DNA from: an uncultured Clostridia bacterium
GTDB taxonomy: Bacteria > Bacillota > Clostridia > TANB77 > CAG-508
Reading direction: 5' to 3'
Assembly (NCBI GenBank): GCA_934167445.1
Contig: CAKPKJ010000001.1
Span: 1 to 64,000, forward strand
Length of the DNA stretch: 64,000 nucleotides
Both the position numbers and the translations under genes were made by a program. Under the pieces are notes generated by a model. That model worked only from the letters and a program-made list of their open reading frames with translations. It was not told the DNA's origin and searched no databases. Each line of letters starts with the position of its first letter. Position 1 is the stretch's first letter. Below are positions 33,885 to 42,577 of this stretch, one piece after another.

Positions 33885-35495
33885 ATGAAAATACAAAATT
33901 TAGCGGTAATATTTATAATTATAATACTACCAATTTCATTAATACTAACTGCATATGTACAAAATCAAGTAAAAACACTTGAATTGCAAATGAATTATGA
34001 TACAAAGTTAACAACAGCGACATATGATGCTGTAAAAGCGTTTCAATTGAATACTGTAAATAGTAGCACATCAGATTTAGCAAATTCTAAACTGAGAGAC
34101 ATTAAAGCATCTGTGAATACATTTTTCAATTCTGTTGCAACTCAATTTAATTTATCTGGATATAATAAGGATATATTAAAAACATATGTGCCAGCACTTG
34201 TATATACAATGTATGATGGATTCTATATATATTCACCATTTACAAATACATTGGGAACAGAAGATGAAGGCGAAACTTATAAAAATGGAGATAAAATATC
34301 AGATTTAAAACCATATATACATTATAGCTGTAGATACAAAAAAGGAAGCAATACAAATGTTGTTATAACTTATGCTTTAGATAATTATATATCTGTACAA
34401 GGTATTATTAATGGAACTGCGGTAAATAAATCAGGCTATGTATTGGATAATGTAACAACCTCAAATGGTAAAGTATATTACAGGAATATTGAAATACCAA
34501 CAGAAACACTAACAGAGACAAATGCACTATATGAAAATTCAAACAATCAATCAGCAGATACAGGTTCATACACATATACAAAAGTTAATGGTGTAAAATA
34601 TTATACAAATAATAATGGAAATACATGGTTTTCTATATTAAATGGTACAAAATATGAACAACAAAACACTAAATATAAATTGGTAAATGATGCTGGTCAG
34701 ATGTACTATAAAGAAGCTAAAGAATTTACAGATTGGTTAGTTAACTCTGAAATTAGTAACTTAACACCTAAAGATATAGTAGATGAAAATGGTAATAGAA
34801 TTGATTCAGATTTATTTAATCATAACTATAAAATTTTTAAACTAGAAGAAGGAAATACTTCGATAGAAGAACCAACTTCTAACTTTAATCAACATAGACT
34901 AGCTGTAATTAGATATTCAATTGAAAAAAACTTATCAATAGCAATAGCAAATTATAATAATTACTCAGGAGTAACAACTAATTTTCAAATGCCAAAGTTA
35001 CAAGAAGACGAATGGGACAAAATCTTGAATAATGTTTCTGTAATTAGCTTTCTACAAGGCTTAAGCATAGGTGGAAAAGTATATAATGGATATTCAATTG
35101 TAGCAAATACAAAAACAGAGGAAGTTGTAAATACAGATTCTATATATTTAATAGCAAATGGAGAATACCATAGGGCAACAGAAATTGGATTATCTAATGT
35201 AACAGGGGCATATTTGAATACTGACTTTGAAAGAAAATCAGTAGCAGGAGAAAATTCAACAACATATTTTTTCCCACATGGCGAAACAGCAAGCTATAGC
35301 TCAGTTGTTATGCAAAATAAAGTTGCAGATATAGATAATGATTATAAAGAAAGTATTTATAAATATATGCAATCACTAGGAAATGGTAGTGATATTGCAC
35401 AAAAATATTATACTGCACTAGGAAGAGAAAGATGGAGTTCATATAAAACTAATAATAATTCTGCTGAACTAATACAAAAAATGTTACAACACTAA
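33885..35495 (+). CDS. Large anchored extracellular protein G of the Tad-like operon
   Basis: This 536-aa protein has a single N-terminal helix (about residues 5-26) and a large Tyr/Asn/Thr-rich outer domain. After the helix comes VKTLELQMNYDTKLTTATYDAVKAF, a coil like those of TadE/TadG-type pseudopilins. Two stretches, NVSVISFLQGLSIGGKVYNG and NTSIEEPTSNFNQHRL, look conserved-globular but match nothing I recognise. It may be a tip adhesin or large minor pilin. It is the last gene of the block before spoIVB, 113 bp downstream. Confidence 0.6.
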   Translation: MKIQNLAVIFIIIILPISLILTAYVQNQVKTLELQMNYDTKLTTATYDAVKAFQLNTVNSSTSDLANSKLRDIKASVNTFFNSVATQFNLSGYNKDILKTYVPALVYTMYDGFYIYSPFTNTLGTEDEGETYKNGDKISDLKPYIHYSCRYKKGSNTNVVITYALDNYISVQGIINGTAVNKSGYVLDNVTTSNGKVYYRNIEIPTETLTETNALYENSNNQSADTGSYTYTKVNGVKYYTNNNGNTWFSILNGTKYEQQNTKYKLVNDAGQMYYKEAKEFTDWLVNSEISNLTPKDIVDENGNRIDSDLFNHNYKIFKLEEGNTSIEEPTSNFNQHRLAVIRYSIEKNLSIAIANYNNYSGVTTNFQMPKLQEDEWDKILNNVSVISFLQGLSIGGKVYNGYSIVANTKTEEVVNTDSIYLIANGEYHRATEIGLSNVTGAYLNTDFERKSVAGENSTTYFFPHGETASYSSVVMQNKVADIDNDYKESIYKYMQSLGNGSDIAQKYYTALGRERWSSYKTNNNSAELIQKMLQH

Positions 35496-35551
35496 AAAAA
35501 TTGATTTTAAAATTGAATTAAACAGTATAGAATAAAAAACAATATTAAAGA

Positions 35552-35580
35552 GAATAGAAAAATAAAAAAAGTAAATACTA
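35552..35580 (+). promoter_or_regulatory. Probable forespore (sigma-F/sigma-G) promoter of spoIVB
   Basis: GAATA at 35552-35556 and AATACTA at 35574-35580, 17 bp apart, match the sigma-F/G pattern closely (CATACTA expected at -10). A start near 35587 leaves a short leader before the AAGGAG at 35595. B. subtilis spoIVB is read by these sigma factors. Confidence 0.5.
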
Positions 35581-35608
35581 ATAATAGTAAATTTAAGGAG
35601 AAGATATA

Positions 35609-36820
35609 ATGAAAAAAATTCTTAGAATAATATTATTAGTATTTTTCTTATTTGTTGCATATGTATATATATTATCAATTGACACAATTCCAAATAAAAT
35701 GACTTTATTTGAGGGTGAAAATATGAATTTTAAAACAATATTTGGAATACAATTAAAACCAAAAGAGGAACCAGCAATAGAAACCTTGTCAAGTTCTGGA
35801 TATAAACAAAATTATGAAGTGAGCTTATTTGATAGTATAAAATTAAAAAATGTTGATGTAAATATTATACCAAAAACTAAAGTTATTCCAGTAGGAAGTA
35901 TTGCAGGGGTGAAATTATATACAAATGGGGTATTAGTTGTTGGAATGTCTGAGATAGAGGGAAAAGACAATAAAAAATATAAACCATATGAAAACACAGG
36001 AATATCAGAAGGAGACACAATAATCAAAATAGATGATATGCAAATAAATTCAACAGATGATTTAGTTAATAGTGTAAATAAGTCAAATGGGCAAAATATC
36101 AAAATAAATTATATACACAATGAAGAATCAAAAGAGTGTAGTATAACACCAATAGAAACGAGCAAAAAGGAATATAAAATAGGATTATGGGTAAGAGACA
36201 GTGCTGCAGGAGTAGGCACGGTTACATTTTATGAGCCAGAAACAAAAACATTTGGAGCTTTAGGACATGGAATAACAGACATAGATACCAATGAATTAAT
36301 AAATATAGCATCTGGGGAATTTATAACTACAAAGATATTAAATATAGCCAAGGGAGAAAGTGGAAATCCAGGAAAAATTCAGGGAACAATAGATAATCAA
36401 ACTAAAATAGGAACAATAAGCAAAAACACTAAATTTGGGATTTATGGAAAAGTGGATAATTTATCTACTTTGCAATTAGATAAAAATAATGAAATGGAAG
36501 TAGCATTAAGAGAAGAAGTCGAACCTGGCAAAGCGTATATATTATGTAGTTTGGATAATAGTACTCCACAAAAATACGAAATAGAAATAGAAAAGGTATT
36601 TAGAGATAATAACTATGACAATAAAAGTATGCAAATAAAAGTAACAGATTTAAGGTTAATTGAAAAAACAGGCGGAATAATACAAGGAATGTCAGGTTCT
36701 CCGATAATACAAAACAATAAATTTGTTGGAGCAGTTACACATGTACTTGTAAATAATCCACAAGAAGGATATGGAGTACTTGCAGATATAATGTTAAAAA
36801 AGTCAAAAGAAATAGAGTAA
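35609..36820 (+). CDS. spoIVB: SpoIVB serine peptidase (PDZ, family S55)
   Basis: SpoIVB is made in the forespore, crosses to the intermembrane space and triggers pro-sigma-K processing in the mother cell. The 403-aa protein has an N-terminal anchor (about residues 5-22), a PDZ domain around residues 95-180 and the S55 peptidase domain with GHGITDIDT near residue 215 and the catalytic Ser in GMSGSPIIQN. In many Firmicutes spoIVB lies between recN and spo0A; here it follows the pilus-like operon and spo0A is not next to it. Length and motifs are intact. Confidence 0.93.
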   Translation: MKKILRIILLVFFLFVAYVYILSIDTIPNKMTLFEGENMNFKTIFGIQLKPKEEPAIETLSSSGYKQNYEVSLFDSIKLKNVDVNIIPKTKVIPVGSIAGVKLYTNGVLVVGMSEIEGKDNKKYKPYENTGISEGDTIIKIDDMQINSTDDLVNSVNKSNGQNIKINYIHNEESKECSITPIETSKKEYKIGLWVRDSAAGVGTVTFYEPETKTFGALGHGITDIDTNELINIASGEFITTKILNIAKGESGNPGKIQGTIDNQTKIGTISKNTKFGIYGKVDNLSTLQLDKNNEMEVALREEVEPGKAYILCSLDNSTPQKYEIEIEKVFRDNNYDNKSMQIKVTDLRLIEKTGGIIQGMSGSPIIQNNKFVGAVTHVLVNNPQEGYGVLADIMLKKSKEIE

Positions 36821-36855
36821 AAAGTTTGAAATTTTATCTGTAAATAGACATAAAG

Positions 36856-36884
36856 TTGAATTTTTGTTAATATTGTAGTATAAT
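36856..36884 (+). promoter_or_regulatory. Sigma-A promoter with a downstream hairpin
   Basis: TTGAAT at 36856-36861 and TATAAT at 36879-36884 are 17 bp apart. A GTTGCA/TGCAAC hairpin lies at the very start of the predicted transcript (about 36893-36908), where it could stabilise the mRNA. Confidence 0.65.
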
Positions 36885-36933
36885 AAGATTAGGTTGCAAT
36901 AATGCAACAATAGCACAAGGAGGTTTATACTTT

Positions 36934-37257
36934 ATGATCGAGCACGTTGAGCGGGAAACCAAGAGACTGAATGACCTTGGCATCGACTTTGATCTTTTTT
37001 TCACTACCAGTGGTAGTGACGGGACTGGAATTATAGTTTCCAAGGAAGCTTATGATAGCCAAAAAAACCGTGAGAAGATTAAGGAGGCAGGGTATTCGGA
37101 GTACAAAGAAGAAGGAGAGGAAGACAGCAAACCTTATGGTCCTGCTAAGAAGCGTCGTTTTTGGATAGACGACAAGAAACTTGAGAAAAAGCTCAAGAAA
37201 GCAGGAATTACAGAGGTTCCAGTCTTTGATTCTCCCGAAACCATCAAGAAAGGTTAG
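36934..37257 (+). CDS. Small charged orphan protein, unknown function
   Basis: This 107-aa protein is soluble and highly charged. It has a first region LNDLGIDFDLFFTTSGSDGTG and a Lys-rich C-terminal half with FWIDDKKLEKKLKKAGI. I recognise no family. Its codons (GAG, CGT, CTT, GGC, ACC) are clearly unlike the A-ending codons of its neighbours. It has its own promoter, AAGGAGG site and strong terminator, so it looks like a recently acquired single-gene unit. It reads away from spoIVB and converges on murC. Confidence 0.7.
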   Translation: MIEHVERETKRLNDLGIDFDLFFTTSGSDGTGIIVSKEAYDSQKNREKIKEAGYSEYKEEGEEDSKPYGPAKKRRFWIDDKKLEKKLKKAGITEVPVFDSPETIKKG

Positions 37258-37278
37258 CCGTTTCCTGCTAGACCACCA

Positions 37279-37315
37279 AAGCCGACTCTAAAATTAGAGC
37301 CGGCTTCTTTTTTTA
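37279..37315 (+). terminator. Intrinsic terminator after the orphan gene
   Basis: AAGCCG and CTCTA arms at 37279-37290 pair with 37295-37306 with a single mismatch, then C and a run of T. Confidence 0.85.
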
Positions 37316-37371
37316 TAAAGTGAGAGAAAAAAATTTCAATAACAATTAAATAATAGTTAACGATTTAACTA

Positions 37372-38754
37372 TTATTTTACAAGCATTGGACCAATTTCAG
37401 TAACTGTTCCAGCACCAATAGTTATAACAATATCATCTTCTTGAACATTATTTTTTACATATTTAACACATTCATCAAAATCAGGTATATATAGAGCTTT
37501 TTTGCCTAAAGAGTTAATCTTATCAGCTAAATCTTTAGAAGAAATATTATAAGTATTAGTTTCTCTTGCTGCATAAATATCTAAAATAATAATATTGTCA
37601 AATTCTTTTAAAGCATCAGCAAAATCATTTAGTAACAATTTAGTTCTGCTATATGTATGTGGTTGAAAAATTGCCCAAGAATGGTTATATTTTTTATTTT
37701 TTAAAGAATTATATGTTGCTTTAATTTCAGTTGGATGATGAGCGTAGTCATCATATACACTAACATTATTGCTAATTTTTCCTTTAAATTCAAATCTTCT
37801 ATGTGCACCAGTAAAGTTAATTAAAGCATCTTGAATATCTTTTTTAGAAATTCCGTATTCTGTAGATATTGCAGTACAGGCTAATGCATTTAAAACATTA
37901 TGAATTCCAGGAACAGATAGTTTTAATTTCATAAAAAATTCTCCACCATAATAAACATCAAATTCAGGAAAACCATCGTTATCAAATACAATATTTTTGG
38001 CTATAAAATCAGCTTTTTCATTTTTAATACCATAAGTAATTGATTTTGCATTAGTATATTTGCGTAAATCTAAACAATTTGAGTCATCACCATTAACAAT
38101 TAATAAACCATCATCAGGTAATAGTTTGGTATATTTTATAAAAGCTTTTTTTATGTTGTCAAAATTTTTAAAATAATCTAAGTGGTCATTATCAATATCA
38201 AGAATGATCTCAGCTTTTGGACTAAATTTTAAGAAACTCTCAACATATTCACAAGCTTCAATAATAAAATGTTCACTATTTCCAACTCTGTAATTACCGT
38301 TTAAAGGTTTTAACATAGCACCAACTTGAATGCTTGGATCTTTTAGTGCATCTAAGAAGCATAAAGAAATCATTGATGTTGTAGTTGTCTTACCATGTGT
38401 ACCAGAAACACAAATGGTGTCTTGATAACAACGAGTAATTTCACCAAGAAAATCAGCTCTTTCAATTGTAGGAATATTAAGCTTTTTTGCTTCAACCATT
38501 TCTGGATCAGTTGGTTTTATTGCAGCAGAATAAACTACCACATCAGAATTGGCAACATCCTCAATACTATGACCGATAACTACTTTAATTCCTTTAGTTC
38601 TTAAGAGTTGAACAGCCTCTGACTCAGAAGCATCAGAACCAGTTACATTAAACCCCCAATTTTTTAGAATTGCAGCAATTCCACTCATACTAATTCCACC
38701 AATTCCAATCATATGTATATTTTTATATTTTTTAATATGTTCTATATTTGGCAT
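37372..38754 (-). CDS. murC: UDP-N-acetylmuramate--L-alanine ligase MurC
   Basis: MurC adds L-alanine to UDP-MurNAc, the first peptide step of cell-wall precursor synthesis in the cytoplasm. The N-terminal Rossmann motif IGIGGISMSGIA, ATP site GTHGKTTTTSM and the ligase-domain YDDYAHHPTEIKATY are all present. The 460-aa length is typical. The start at 38754 has GGAGGAG 8 nt upstream; longer upstream codons add only a hydrophobic, non-family stretch. It is transcribed alone and opposite to spoVG. Confidence 0.96.
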   Translation of the reverse strand: MPNIEHIKKYKNIHMIGIGGISMSGIAAILKNWGFNVTGSDASESEAVQLLRTKGIKVVIGHSIEDVANSDVVVYSAAIKPTDPEMVEAKKLNIPTIERADFLGEITRCYQDTICVSGTHGKTTTTSMISLCFLDALKDPSIQVGAMLKPLNGNYRVGNSEHFIIEACEYVESFLKFSPKAEIILDIDNDHLDYFKNFDNIKKAFIKYTKLLPDDGLLIVNGDDSNCLDLRKYTNAKSITYGIKNEKADFIAKNIVFDNDGFPEFDVYYGGEFFMKLKLSVPGIHNVLNALACTAISTEYGISKKDIQDALINFTGAHRRFEFKGKISNNVSVYDDYAHHPTEIKATYNSLKNKKYNHSWAIFQPHTYSRTKLLLNDFADALKEFDNIIILDIYAARETNTYNISSKDLADKINSLGKKALYIPDFDECVKYVKNNVQEDDIVITIGAGTVTEIGPMLVK

Positions 38755-38899
38755 AAAACTCACTCCTCCGTATAATATAGCATTATATAATTTTATATTA
38801 AAAAATTCAATAGTTTGAGACAATTTATAGTCTATTATATGAAAAAAAATATATAATGTTAAAATAGTAAAAATAAAATTCAAAAAAATGTAAAAAAAA

Positions 38900-38926
38900 G
38901 AAGGAAAAAATTTTTTTATGAAGAAT
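38900..38926 (+). promoter_or_regulatory. Sigma-H promoter of spoVG
   Basis: GAAGGAAAA at 38900-38908 and GAAGAAT at 38920-38926, 11 bp apart, fit the sigma-H consensus (RnAGGAwWW, 11-12 bp, RnnGAAT) at every specified base. The spoVG gene is the classic sigma-H target in B. subtilis. A TATAAT at 38929 overlaps but has no good -35. Confidence 0.7.
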
Positions 38927-38994
38927 AATATAATTGTACATAAAAAAGCAATGTGTACAAATATTTAACATAAGGAAGGCAGGTGCATTAAACA

Positions 38995-39267
38995 ATGCAA
39001 ATCACAGATGTACGTTTAAGAAAAGTAAATTCAGAGAACAGAATGAAAGCTGTTGCTTCTGTAACATTCGATAACGAATTCGCAGTTCACGATATCAAAG
39101 TTATCGAAAGCCAAAATGGATTATTCATAGCTATGCCAAGCAGAAAAACTCCAAACGGAGAATTCAAAGATATAGCTCATCCAATTAATGCTGAAACAAG
39201 AGAGAAGATTCAAAAAGCTATCTTAGAAGCTTATGAAGCTCCAGAAACAGAAGAATCAGCAGAATAA
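38995..39267 (+). CDS. spoVG: Septation/RNA-binding regulator SpoVG
   Basis: SpoVG is a small nucleic-acid-binding protein affecting sporulation septation and, in other Firmicutes, virulence and wall genes. The 90-aa protein has the full family sequence, from MQITDVRLRKVNSENRMKA through PSRKTPNGEFKDIAHPIN. The tail is short and acidic. Its codon use (TTC, ATC, GGA) is less A-biased, as in highly expressed genes. A sigma-H promoter precedes it and a terminator follows. Confidence 0.97.
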   Translation: MQITDVRLRKVNSENRMKAVASVTFDNEFAVHDIKVIESQNGLFIAMPSRKTPNGEFKDIAHPINAETREKIQKAILEAYEAPETEESAE

Positions 39268-39276
39268 TATAAAGGC

Positions 39277-39303
39277 CAAAAAAGCACTTTTAGTGCTTTT
39301 TTT
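39277..39303 (+). terminator. Intrinsic terminator after spoVG
   Basis: AAAAAGCACT pairs with AGTGCTTTTT around a TTT loop, with further T. Confidence 0.85.
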
Positions 39304-39375
39304 GTTTGAAAAACTTGAAAATAAGTAAAAAACAATGTAAAATATTATAGATATAAAAGAAAAGAGGAAAATGTA

Positions 39376-39933
39376 ATGTTTTTAATTGCTGGACTAGGAA
39401 ATCCTGAGGAAGATTATAGTAATACTAGACATAATATGGGATTTGATACAATAAATAAACTAGCTCTCCAATATAATATTAAATTAGACAAGAAAAAATA
39501 CAAAGGGCTATGTGGAAAAGGCATTATAGAAAATGAAAAAGTTATACTATTAAAGCCACAAACATTTATGAATTTAAGTGGAGAAAGTATAAAAGAGGCA
39601 ATGAACTTCTACAAAGTTCGAAGTGAAAATTTAATAGTAGTTTATGATGATATAGATATTGAACCAGGAATAATTAAAATAAGAAAAAAAGGTGGACCAG
39701 GTGGGCACAATGGAATGAAATCAGTTATTTCAGAGATAAAAAGTGAAAATTTTCCAAGAATACGTATAGGTATCGGAAAACCGGAAAGAAAAGGTCAATT
39801 AATAGAATATGTAATCGGTTCTGTATCAGAAGCTGATAGAAAAATTTTAGATAGTGCAACAACCAAAGGAAAAGACGCAATAATAGAAATTCTAAAAAAT
39901 GGTGTAGATATTGCAATGAATAAATTTAATTAA
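39376..39933 (+). CDS. pth: Peptidyl-tRNA hydrolase
   Basis: Pth frees tRNAs from prematurely released peptidyl-tRNA and is essential. The 185-aa protein starts FLIAGLGNPEEDYSNTRHN, with catalytic His19, and has the VVYDDIDIEPG and GGPGGHNGMKS motifs. A GAGGAAAATGTA leader precedes the ATG. It is followed within 26 bp by the RNase E/G gene, likely in one transcript with rimO. The spoVG-pth order is common in Firmicutes. Confidence 0.96.
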   Translation: MFLIAGLGNPEEDYSNTRHNMGFDTINKLALQYNIKLDKKKYKGLCGKGIIENEKVILLKPQTFMNLSGESIKEAMNFYKVRSENLIVVYDDIDIEPGIIKIRKKGGPGGHNGMKSVISEIKSENFPRIRIGIGKPERKGQLIEYVIGSVSEADRKILDSATTKGKDAIIEILKNGVDIAMNKFN

Positions 39934-39958
39934 AGCAAAAAGAAAGAGGAAAGATATA

Positions 39959-41146
39959 ATGACAGAAATATTTGTACAAAAAAGTAGTGAAAGAAGAGAA
40001 ATCGCTCTTTTAGAAAACGAAAAGTTAATAGAATATTATGAGGAAACAGAAAATTCAAATAGAAGTGAAGGAAATATTTATATTGGAATTGTAAGAGATA
40101 TTGTAAAAGGAATGGAAGCAGCATTTGTAGATATAGGAACAGAAAAAAATAGTTTTATTCATGTAAAAGATATTTTACCCAAAATAGATGAAACTAAAGA
40201 ACATCAAGAAAAAAGTACAGATATTTCTAAAATAATAAAACCCAAACAAAAAATATTAGTTCAAGTAAAAAAAGATAGTAACTCTAAAAAAGGTGCTAGA
40301 GTATCAACACACATAAATTTGCCAAGCAAATATATTGTATTGATGCCAAACACTGATATTGTTACTGTTTCTCAAAAAATTGAAGATGAAAAAGAACAGA
40401 AAAGATTAATAAAATTAGTAAAAGAAAATTTAAGTGAAGGAAATGGAGCAATAATAAGAACATTAGCTAAAGGAAAAGAAAAAGAAATTATAGATGATAT
40501 AAAAAAAGTAGAAAATCAATGGCAAAAAATTATTCAAACAAGCATAAATCCAAAATGTAACAAAGCAGAGTTATTATATAAAAGTGAAGATATTCTTGAA
40601 AAAATTTTGATGGATTTAATGGATGAAAATATAAGTAGAATAGTTGTAAATAGCAAAGAGGAAAGAGATAGAATAAATAAACTAACAAAGGAAAATAAAG
40701 AATATCAAAATATCCCAATAGAAGTACAAAAGAAAAAAGATATTTTAGAAATATATGATATACGAAAACAACAAAAAAAAGCTCAAAATAGAAAAGTATG
40801 GTTAAAATGCGGAGGATTTATTACAATTGATAAAACAGAAGCATTAACAGCTATAGATGTAAATACGGGGAAATTCACTGGAAACAATAATGACTTACAA
40901 TCAACGATATTAAAAGTGAATAAAGAAGCAACAATAGAAATTGCAAAACAAATGCGTTTAAGAGATATTGGTGGAATAATAATAATAGATTATATAGATA
41001 TGAAAAGAAATAAAGACAAAGAAGAAATTCTAAAATTGATGAAAGAAGCATTAAAAAAAGACAGAACCAAAACACAAGTAGAAGGGTTTACAAAGCTAGA
41101 TTTAATGGAACTTACAAGAAAACATATTTGTAGTCATAAGGAGTAA
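39959..41146 (+). CDS. Ribonuclease E/G family protein, short form
   Basis: RNase E/G enzymes cut single-stranded RNA near 5' monophosphate ends in rRNA maturation and mRNA decay. An S1 domain with GNIYIGIVRDIVKGMEAAFVDIG occupies about residues 38-110. Catalytic aspartates sit in LTAIDVNTG and GGIIIIDYIDMKR. At 395 aa it is about 90 residues shorter than E. coli RNase G and ends LMELTRKHICSHKE, before the Zn-link cysteines and the small domain that follows. The core should be active, but its oligomeric state may differ. The gene starts 26 bp after pth. Confidence 0.88.
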   Translation: MTEIFVQKSSERREIALLENEKLIEYYEETENSNRSEGNIYIGIVRDIVKGMEAAFVDIGTEKNSFIHVKDILPKIDETKEHQEKSTDISKIIKPKQKILVQVKKDSNSKKGARVSTHINLPSKYIVLMPNTDIVTVSQKIEDEKEQKRLIKLVKENLSEGNGAIIRTLAKGKEKEIIDDIKKVENQWQKIIQTSINPKCNKAELLYKSEDILEKILMDLMDENISRIVVNSKEERDRINKLTKENKEYQNIPIEVQKKKDILEIYDIRKQQKKAQNRKVWLKCGGFITIDKTEALTAIDVNTGKFTGNNNDLQSTILKVNKEATIEIAKQMRLRDIGGIIIIDYIDMKRNKDKEEILKLMKEALKKDRTKTQVEGFTKLDLMELTRKHICSHKE

Positions 41147-41152
41147 TATAAA

Positions 41153-42511
41153 ATGAATGTAGGATTTATATCGCTAGGATGTAGTAAAAATTTAATAGAT
41201 ACAGAAGTTACAATTGGAAAATTTAAAGAACATAAATTTACAATAGTAAATGATGCTACAAATGCAGATATTATTGTAGTAAACACATGTGGATTTATTG
41301 ATTCAGCTAAAGAGGAAGCAATACAAACTTTATTGGAAATGGCGGATTTAAAACAAGGAAGATGTAAATATTTAATAGCAATGGGATGCTTAGTACAAAG
41401 GTATTATGAAGATTTAAAAAAGTCAATGCCAGAAGTTGATTTGTGGATAAAACTGGATGAATATGATCACCTATGGGATAAAATAGAAGATTTGGTAAAA
41501 AGAGATATTATTAAAGAATCAAAAACTAAGTCAAGCAAACAAATAACAAAAATACCGAAAATGCCAATGTTTGAACAATATGATTTTATGAATAAAACAG
41601 TAACAACAGGAAAAAATTTTGCATATCTGAAAATTGGAGAAGGTTGTAGCAATAGATGCACATATTGTGCAATTCCATATATCAGAGGACCATTTGTTAG
41701 TCGAAAAGAAGAAGATATTATAGAGGAAGCAAAAAAACTTGCAGAAGATGGCATAAAAGAATTAATTGTTATAGCACAAGATACAACGAAATATGGTGAA
41801 GATATTTATGGAGAAAATAAATTAGCAGAATTATTAAAAAAATTAAGCGAAATAGAAGAAATAAAGTGGATTAGATTTTTATATTCATACCCAGAGGGAA
41901 TAACAGATAATTTGATAGACGAAGTTGCAAGCAATCCTAAAATTGCTAAATATTTTGATATTCCAATACAACATATATCAGATGTAGTACTAAAAAGAAT
42001 GAACAGAAGAACAAATAAAAAACAAATAACAAATTTAATCAGAAAAATCAGAAAAGCAATACCGAATGTAACAATTAGGACGACTTTAATTGTAGGCTTT
42101 CCAGGGGAGACAAAAGAAGATTTTCAAGAATTATTAGACTTTGTAAAAGAAGCAAAATTTGATAAACTAGGAGCATTCCAATATTCAAAAGAAGAAGGAA
42201 CCCCAGCTGCTAAATTACCAAATCAAATACATGGAAATACTAAAAAATCAAGGTATAATAAAATAATGTTAGAACAACAAAAAATTTCAAAAGAGATATT
42301 AAAAAGCAAAATAGGAAAAACATATGAAGTTTTAATTGAAGAAATGTCTTTTGATAATAGTTTTTATATAGGAAGAACAATGCAAGATGTTCCTGAAATA
42401 GATGGTATTGTTTATATTAAAAATAAGACACAAAAAAATCTTATAAATAGTTTTGCAAAATGTAAAGTAGTAGATGTAAAAGACTATGACTTAATTGCAG
42501 AACTTATATAA
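41153..42511 (+). CDS. rimO: Ribosomal protein S12 methylthiotransferase RimO
   Basis: RimO is a radical SAM enzyme that adds a methylthio group to an aspartate of ribosomal protein S12. The N-terminal cluster cysteines are in SLGCSKNL (Cys10), VNTCGF and AMGCLVQ. The radical SAM motif is CSNRCTYCAIPYIRG. The C-terminal TRAM domain includes the DVPEIDGIVYI segment. The SLGCSKN start distinguishes it from MiaB. It lies 6 bp after the RNase gene with AAGGAG upstream, so it is in the pth-RNase-rimO operon. Confidence 0.95.
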   Translation: MNVGFISLGCSKNLIDTEVTIGKFKEHKFTIVNDATNADIIVVNTCGFIDSAKEEAIQTLLEMADLKQGRCKYLIAMGCLVQRYYEDLKKSMPEVDLWIKLDEYDHLWDKIEDLVKRDIIKESKTKSSKQITKIPKMPMFEQYDFMNKTVTTGKNFAYLKIGEGCSNRCTYCAIPYIRGPFVSRKEEDIIEEAKKLAEDGIKELIVIAQDTTKYGEDIYGENKLAELLKKLSEIEEIKWIRFLYSYPEGITDNLIDEVASNPKIAKYFDIPIQHISDVVLKRMNRRTNKKQITNLIRKIRKAIPNVTIRTTLIVGFPGETKEDFQELLDFVKEAKFDKLGAFQYSKEEGTPAAKLPNQIHGNTKKSRYNKIMLEQQKISKEILKSKIGKTYEVLIEEMSFDNSFYIGRTMQDVPEIDGIVYIKNKTQKNLINSFAKCKVVDVKDYDLIAELI

Positions 42512-42577
42512 ATTCTGATTACTTATGTTGCAGATATATAGCAACAAAAAATAAATGCAAAGAGGTAATGATGTTAA

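Noticed and set aside
38755..38883. Longer N-terminus for MurC
   Set aside because: The extra 43 codons are hydrophobic, have no family match and lie upstream of a good GGAGGAG site for 38754.
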